Below are positions 53,555-57,932 of a stretch of DNA of 57,932 nucleotides, one piece after another. The position numbers were made by a program, and so were the translations under genes. Location: the NCBI GenBank assembly GCA_964624555.1, contig CAZUXB010000008.1, positions 1-57,932 on the forward strand, read 5' to 3'. This stretch comes from SXRF01 sp964624555 (GTDB lineage Bacteria; Pseudomonadota; Alphaproteobacteria; Rickettsiales; SXRF01). Under the pieces are notes generated by a model. It did no database searches. It had not been told where the DNA came from and was given only the letters and a program-made list of their open reading frames with translations. The stretch's first letter is position 1. Each line of letters starts with the position of its first letter.

Positions 53555-54814
53555 CTATGACACTTGTTTAAAGATCAGCGAAGCATTGGTTCCGCCGAAA
53601 CCGAAAGAATTGGAAAGAGCTGCCCGAATCTTACGTTTCTTGGCAGTATGAGCCACCAGATCAAGATCACAGCCTTCCGACGGATCGTCAAGGTTTAGAG
53701 TTGGTGGTGCCACCTGATCGCGAATGGCAAGTATTGAAAATATTGCTTCTACAGCACCAGCTGCACCAAGCAAATGCCCTATCGCAGATTTGGTAGACGA
53801 CATGGACAGCTTATAGGCGCTATCACCAAACAAGTTCTTGACTGCAAGAAGCTCCAGTTCATCACCAAGCGGAGTGGAGGTTCCGTGCGCGTTGATATAA
53901 TCAATATCTTCCGGGTTCATACCGGCACGCTTCAGGGCACCCGCCATAGCACGGCCAGCACCCTCATGTTCTGGCGCCGGGGCAGTTATATGGTGAGCGT
54001 CACCAGACAGCCCATACCCAACCAACTCAGCATAAATTTTCGCGCCGCGCTTTTTGGCATGTTCATATTCTTCAAGAACAACTACACCAGAACCCTCACC
54101 CATTACGAAACCATCACGCCCCTTATCCCACGGACGGGAAGCTTTGGTAGGAGTTTCGTTATAAGCGGTAGAAAGCGCACGCGCAGCAGCAAAACCAGCA
54201 AGCCCTATACGGCATATAGTAGCTTCCGTACCACCAGCCAGCATAGTATCTGCATCACCGAACTGGATAAGGCGTGCAGCATCGCCTATGGCATGGGCAC
54301 CAGTAGAACAGGCAGTGACCACAGCATGGTTCGGGCCTTTAAATCCGTATTTGATGGATATCTGGCCGGAAGCCAGATTTATAAGAGCTGCCGGAATGAA
54401 GAACGGACTAACACGGCGTGGCCCCTTTTCCTTCATCATCAAAACAGTTTCTTCAATGATATGCAGGCCGCCAATGCCGGAACCAATCATAACGCCAGTG
54501 CGCAGTTTTTCCTCATCACTGAAAGAAGCTATCCCCGCATCTTCAACCGCCTGTGCCGCAGCCCCAAAGGCAAAATGGATGAAATCATCCATCTTCTTCT
54601 GTTCCTTGGGTTCTATATAATTGTCCGCGTTGAACTCACCAGACGCATTTCCACGTACCACCTGCCCCGCTACCTTGGCTGGAATATCAGAAACATCGCA
54701 AAGGGTAATCTGGCCAAGGCCAGACCTGGAAGAAATTATACCATCCCAAGATTGCTCTACACCGCAACCAAGTGGCGTGACCAGACCAAGACCTGTTACT
54801 ACAACTCTCCGCAT
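53555..54814 (-). CDS. fabF: 3-oxoacyl-ACP synthase II
   Basis: Condensing enzyme that elongates acyl-ACP with malonyl-ACP. It is 419 aa. Catalytic residues: C169 (HAVVTACSTGAHAIGDAA), H310 (INAHGTSTPLGDELE), K342 and H347 (MSSTKSAIGHLLGAAGAVEA). Ends with ALSNSFGFGGTNASLIFK. It lies 12 bases after acpP. A 407-aa open frame on the opposite strand is a shadow. Confidence 0.98.
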   Translation of the reverse strand: MRRVVVTGLGLVTPLGCGVEQSWDGIISSRSGLGQITLCDVSDIPAKVAGQVVRGNASGEFNADNYIEPKEQKKMDDFIHFAFGAAAQAVEDAGIASFSDEEKLRTGVMIGSGIGGLHIIEETVLMMKEKGPRRVSPFFIPAALINLASGQISIKYGFKGPNHAVVTACSTGAHAIGDAARLIQFGDADTMLAGGTEATICRIGLAGFAAARALSTAYNETPTKASRPWDKGRDGFVMGEGSGVVVLEEYEHAKKRGAKIYAELVGYGLSGDAHHITAPAPEHEGAGRAMAGALKRAGMNPEDIDYINAHGTSTPLGDELELLAVKNLFGDSAYKLSMSSTKSAIGHLLGAAGAVEAIFSILAIRDQVAPPTLNLDDPSEGCDLDLVAHTAKKRKIRAALSNSFGFGGTNASLIFKQVS

Positions 54815-54826
54815 GGGAAGGATTTA

Positions 54827-55069
54827 TTATGCAGCTTTAGCGTTCTGCTGGATGTAATTCACCGCATCCTGCAAAGTCAGGATTTTTTCTGCGGCATCAT
54901 CAGGGATTTCTATATTGAATTCTTCTTCAAACGCCATAACCAGCTCAACGGTATCCAGACTATCGGCACCAAGATCATCAATGAAACTTGCCCCTAACAC
55001 GGCCTTTGATTCATCAACTCCTAAATGTTCAACAACGATTTTTTTTACTCGTTCAGCAATATCACTCAT
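54827..55069 (-). CDS. acpP: Acyl carrier protein
   Basis: Carries growing acyl chains on phosphopantetheine. It is 80 aa, acidic. The attachment serine is S37 in DDLGADSLDTVELVMAFEEE. Helix I is MSDIAERVKKIVVEHLGV and helix III contains PDDAAEKILTLQDAVNYIQ. It has a 172-base AT-rich upstream region separating it from fabG, long enough for its own promoter, which is common because ACP is needed in large amounts. Confidence 0.98.
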   Translation of the reverse strand: MSDIAERVKKIVVEHLGVDESKAVLGASFIDDLGADSLDTVELVMAFEEEFNIEIPDDAAEKILTLQDAVNYIQQNAKAA

Positions 55070-55241
55070 GATGTTTTTCCTTAGTTAGTTAAGAAGCGTA
55101 CAGAGTTGGGAACAATAATCATCAAAACTCAAACGTCAACATTAAACTATATAAAATTTACATAATAATAAAAAACAGTATTTTACCAAGTTTAGTGGGA
55201 ATACCATACATTACAATAAATTACCACAAAAAACTAAATCA

Positions 55242-55982
55242 CTAAACCATAAGCATCCCGCCATTTATATGCAATGTCTGCCCAGTTACATAGGCAGCAG
55301 CATCACTGGCCAGATACAGCGCACCAGAGGCTATGTCCTCTGCCGTTCCCATCCGCCCCAACGGAATATTCTGATTTATTCGCGCTTTTTGCTCATCGTT
55401 AAGGACATCGGTCATAGCCGTAGCAATAAATCCCGGCGCTATACAATTTATAGTTATACCGCGGGAAGCAACTTCCTGCGCCAGTGATTTTGCCATACCA
55501 GTAAGGCCGGCTTTAGACGCGCAATAATTCGCCTGCCCCGGATTACCAGTCCAGCCAACTACTGAAGTCACAAAAATTATCCGCCCAGCGCGGCGTTTCA
55601 ACATTCCCTTTATGGCCGCACGGGCAAGACGGAAACTGGCAGTAAGATTGATATCCAGCACCTGCTGCCATTCTTCATCTTTCATGCGCAGTGCAAGATT
55701 ATCTTTGGTGACACCGGCATTGCACACCAACACATCAAGGCCACCGAGCTTCTCTTCTGCTTCTTTTATCAGGGTATCAACATTAGCAAGTTGCGAAAGA
55801 TCGCAAGCTATCGGCACAACACCAGCACCTAACTCACTGGCAAATCCTGCAAGTTTTTCTTGTCTGCTCCCTGAAATTGCAATACTGGCACCGGCATCGT
55901 GAAATGTTTTAGCGATAGCACCGCCAATACCACCAGTCGCACCAGTGATTAGGGCTTTTTTATTGGCAAGATTAAATGTCAT
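55242..55982 (-). CDS. fabG: 3-oxoacyl-ACP reductase
   Basis: NADPH-dependent reduction of 3-ketoacyl-ACP in fatty acid synthesis. It is 246 aa, SDR fold. Cofactor loop LITGATGGIGGAIA (11-24), VCNAGVTKDNLALRMKDEEW, catalytic S140, Y153 and K157 (VTSVVGWTGNPGQANYCASK), ITINCIAPGFIATAMTD and a C-terminal AAYVTGQTLHINGGMLMV typical of FabG. It lies 5 bases after fabD. Confidence 0.98.
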   Translation of the reverse strand: MTFNLANKKALITGATGGIGGAIAKTFHDAGASIAISGSRQEKLAGFASELGAGVVPIACDLSQLANVDTLIKEAEEKLGGLDVLVCNAGVTKDNLALRMKDEEWQQVLDINLTASFRLARAAIKGMLKRRAGRIIFVTSVVGWTGNPGQANYCASKAGLTGMAKSLAQEVASRGITINCIAPGFIATAMTDVLNDEQKARINQNIPLGRMGTAEDIASGALYLASDAAAYVTGQTLHINGGMLMV

Positions 55983-55987
55983 GATTA

Positions 55988-56929
55988 TTATTCTACCTTG
56001 GCAAATGCTTCAAAATCAGCAACTGTGCCAAGATTGATAGCCTGCACATCAGGAGCTATACGGCGCATAAGGCCGGAAAGAACTTTCCCGGAACCAACTT
56101 CTATAACCTGGCTAACACCCTCACGCACCAGATATTCCATGGATTCCCGCCAACGTACAACACCCGTAACCTGATCGACCAACAAGTCACGCAATGCCAG
56201 AGGATCGCTTTCTGCCTGTGCCGTCACGTTAGTAACCACCGGCACCATAGGTTTACTGAAGCTGGCAGCCGCCAACGCTTCCGCCATAACACCGGCAGCA
56301 GGAGCCATTAACAGGCAATGGAATGGTGCGCTTACATCCAGCATCAAAGCACGTTTTGCGCCCTTATCCTTCGCTATAACTATAGCCCGCTCAATGGCAG
56401 AACGGGTCCCGCTGATGACAACCTGTTCCTGAGAATTATCATTAGCAACGCTGCAAACTTCGTCAACCGCTGCCTCATCAACAATAGATTCTGCCAGGGA
56501 ACGGTTGATTCCAATCAGAGCTGCCATCGCGCCACCGCCTTCATGCACGCAACGCTGCATGGCTAAACCACGGACCCTAAGCAACCTTGCAGTTTCAGTA
56601 AGATTTAAAACACCGGAAGCACATAATGCTGAATATTCGCCAAGGGAATGGCCAGCAACAAATGATGCTTGCTTTTCAAGATCAAAACCAAACTCTTTCT
56701 GCAAAACACGAAACGCGGCAATAGAGGTCGCCATAATAGCCGGCTGCGCATTTTCAGTTAAGGTCAAAATTTCCTGAGGGCCGGTAAAAATAATATCAGA
56801 AAGATTCTCCGAAAGGGCATTGTCAACTTCTTCAAAAACTTCACGGGCAACGGCAAAATTATCAGCTAATTCTTTCCCCATGCCAACAGTTTGCGAACCT
56901 TGGCCAGGGAATAACAGGGCTTTTTTCAT
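55988..56929 (-). CDS. fabD: Malonyl-CoA:ACP transacylase
   Basis: Moves malonyl from CoA to ACP. It is 313 aa. Starts KKALLFPGQGSQTVGMGKEL; the nucleophile is S95 in VAGHSLGEYSALCASGVL; conserved R in RGLAMQRCVHEGGGAMAALI; catalytic His in LMLDVSAPFHCLLMAPAA. First gene of the fabD-fabG-acpP-fabF-mltG set. AAGGAA precedes the ATG at suitable spacing. Confidence 0.98.
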   Translation of the reverse strand: MKKALLFPGQGSQTVGMGKELADNFAVAREVFEEVDNALSENLSDIIFTGPQEILTLTENAQPAIMATSIAAFRVLQKEFGFDLEKQASFVAGHSLGEYSALCASGVLNLTETARLLRVRGLAMQRCVHEGGGAMAALIGINRSLAESIVDEAAVDEVCSVANDNSQEQVVISGTRSAIERAIVIAKDKGAKRALMLDVSAPFHCLLMAPAAGVMAEALAAASFSKPMVPVVTNVTAQAESDPLALRDLLVDQVTGVVRWRESMEYLVREGVSQVIEVGSGKVLSGLMRRIAPDVQAINLGTVADFEAFAKVE

Positions 56930-57261
56930 GTAAATTCCTTTATCTATCTATATTTATCTATTAGAATATCCTCAGGTGATAATTATTAAAACTTTTTGCA
57001 GCTTCTGGCAACCATATAAACTTAATATTATGCAAAAAAATAATCCATAAACCCACAAAATAACTTGGTTTTATAGCACTATAGCAAAATCGGTAATATT
57101 AGTCTGGTATCTGCAACTGATTTTACTTGCAATCACAAAAAAAATGACTATAGGTTATAGCCCTTTTAACCATAAAATCCACATGTGGGATTTTTGTTTT
57201 TTAAAATAATGTATATGATAAGCGCATAAATAGCGCGGAATTTGTAGGAGTTTAAACTATT
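56930..57261. other. Divergent intergenic region between fabD and rpsF
   Basis: About 330 bases with no credible gene. It holds the fabD promoter (56983-57011) and the rpsF leader. A palindrome CCACATGTGG (57179-57188) followed by a T-rich stretch looks like a terminator on the plus strand, but no plus-strand gene lies upstream of it in this region. A possible rpsF -10 (TATGAT, 57214-57219) lies 43 bases before the start without a clear -35. Confidence 0.5.
56983..57011 (-). promoter_or_regulatory. Probable fabD promoter
   Basis: Minus strand: TTGCCA (57011-57006), a 17-base spacer, then TAATAA (56988-56983), about 54 bases before the fabD ATG. Good fit to a housekeeping promoter. Confidence 0.5.
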
Positions 57262-57663
57262 ATGCCTTTGTATGAAAGCACTTTTATAACCCGTCAGGAC
57301 CTTTCCCGTCAGGATGTAACCAAACTTACTGACAGTATGAGCGCAATCGTGGCTCAGGGTGGCGGAAAAGTTGTAAAAGATGAATACTGGGGGCTGCGCA
57401 ACCTTGCCTACAAGATCAATAAAAGCCGTAAAGGCCATTATGTTATGCTGGCCATTGATGCCCCGGCCGCTGCCGTTATCGAAATGGAACGCAACCTCCG
57501 CCACAACGAAGATGTTGTGCGCCTGCTTACCATTCGCGTTGACGCACTGGAAGAAGGCCCTTCTGCCATGATGTCACAGTCACGCGCCCGTGAAGAAGAA
57601 ATACAAGATGGTGATATCGTTATGTCTGATATTGCCGATACCTCTGACGAAACTATAAACTAA
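57262..57663 (+). CDS. rpsF: Ribosomal protein S6
   Basis: Binds S18 and 16S rRNA in the central domain of the 30S subunit. It is 133 aa. Family pattern: YESTFITRQDLSRQDVTKLT, GGKVVKDEYWGLRNLAYKIN, KSRKGHYVMLAIDAPAAAVI and EMERNLRHNEDVVRLLTIRV. The acidic C-terminal tail (about 104-133) extends past the core, as in many alphaproteobacteria. AGGAG (57246-57250) precedes the ATG. rpsR follows after 10 bases. Confidence 0.97.
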   Translation: MPLYESTFITRQDLSRQDVTKLTDSMSAIVAQGGGKVVKDEYWGLRNLAYKINKSRKGHYVMLAIDAPAAAVIEMERNLRHNEDVVRLLTIRVDALEEGPSAMMSQSRAREEEIQDGDIVMSDIADTSDETIN

Positions 57664-57673
57664 GGATATCGCC

Positions 57674-57928
57674 ATGGAACGCCCTCAAGAAAACGCTGCT
57701 GCTGGTCGCAAAGTATTTTTCCGCCGCAAGAAAACCTGCCCGCTGACTGGTGCAAATGCCCCTAAAATTGACTATAAGGACGTAAAAATGCTGCAGCGCT
57801 TTATTTCAGAGCGTGGCAAGATTCTACCAAGCCGTATTACTTCCGTGTCACATAAGAAGCAGCGTGTGCCTGCTCAGGCTCTCAAACGCGCTCGTAACCT
57901 TGCTTTGCTGGCGTTTGTTGCGCAATAA
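57674..57928 (+). CDS. rpsR: Ribosomal protein S18
   Basis: Partner of S6 in the 30S subunit. It is 84 aa. Signatures: FFRRKKTCPLTGANAPKIDY, KDVKMLQRFISERGKILPSR, ITSVSHKKQRVPAQALKRAR, NLALLAFVAQ. It is complete, ending 4 bases before the window edge. rplI would be expected next. Confidence 0.98.
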   Translation: MERPQENAAAGRKVFFRRKKTCPLTGANAPKIDYKDVKMLQRFISERGKILPSRITSVSHKKQRVPAQALKRARNLALLAFVAQ

Positions 57929-57932
57929 ATTA

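Noticed and set aside
53774..54997. 407-aa open frame on the plus strand
   Set aside because: Antisense to fabF and acpP, both with complete catalytic motifs. Length alone is not evidence in this codon context.
57246..57264. Autoregulatory S6:S18-binding leader before rpsF
   Set aside because: I looked for the known leader structure and its conserved bulge before rpsF and could not find a convincing match by eye.

Overview
The window is a scaffold piece from an alphaproteobacterium. It contains two 10-base N runs, so it is an assembled draft. Several things point to this class: the DUF4167 protein, the block clpB / DUF4167 / prmC / prfA / hisS / ispG, the fabD-fabG-acpP-fabF-mltG run beside rpsF-rpsR, and ubiA, apaG, folE, rapZ and ffh of proteobacterial type. 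Genes for biotin, pantothenate, pyrimidine, folate, glutathione and aspartate-family synthesis argue against an extremely reduced endosymbiont. I cannot place it to order from sequence reading alone.

Layout. 1-10 kb: clpB (cut by the window edge), an AbrB/PIN toxin-antitoxin pair and a DUF3108 exported protein on the other strand, then DUF4167, prmC, prfA, hisS (broken by a gap), a polytopic GT-C-like protein, ispG and a RodZ-like protein. 10-19 kb: a nitronate monooxygenase-like enzyme, lysC, an AT-rich trypsin-like protease beside tRNA-Arg(CCU), a structured intergenic element, an EAL phosphodiesterase, ubiA, a GNAT protein, rsmE, gshA and bolA. 19-36 kb: one leftward flagellar cluster (folE, apaG, fliB-like methylase, flagellin, flaG-like, fliD, fliS, fliK, flgD, flgE). 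36-43.5 kb: a tightly overlapping rightward operon (Ntn-type amidase, dgkA, lplT-like, aas-like, bioB, unknown ORF, bioA). 43.5-45.7 kb: a YfiR protein and a CHASE8-like histidine kinase. 45.8-52.6 kb: panC, pyrE, a pteridine-reductase-like SDR, folB, yggT, ffh, a two-gene membrane system and rapZ. 52.6-57.9 kb: mltG, fabF, acpP, fabG, fabD leftward, and rpsF, rpsR rightward.

Most notable points. (1) The flagellin is 1,479 aa, with five tandem units of about 122-139 aa between normal flagellin ends. The hook protein is also enlarged, to about 1,210 aa, by alternating repeat units, and is split by a one-base frameshift. A flagellin lysine methylase-like gene lies directly upstream. (2) The amidase-DgkA-LplT-Aas-biotin operon looks like a membrane-lipid salvage unit. 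(3) A YfiR-type periplasmic protein is paired with a CHASE8-type sensor whose output is a histidine kinase instead of the usual GGDEF domain. (4) Several dispersed palindromic or short-tandem repeats sit at gene ends and in places supply coding sequence, most clearly at the pyrE/SDR junction.
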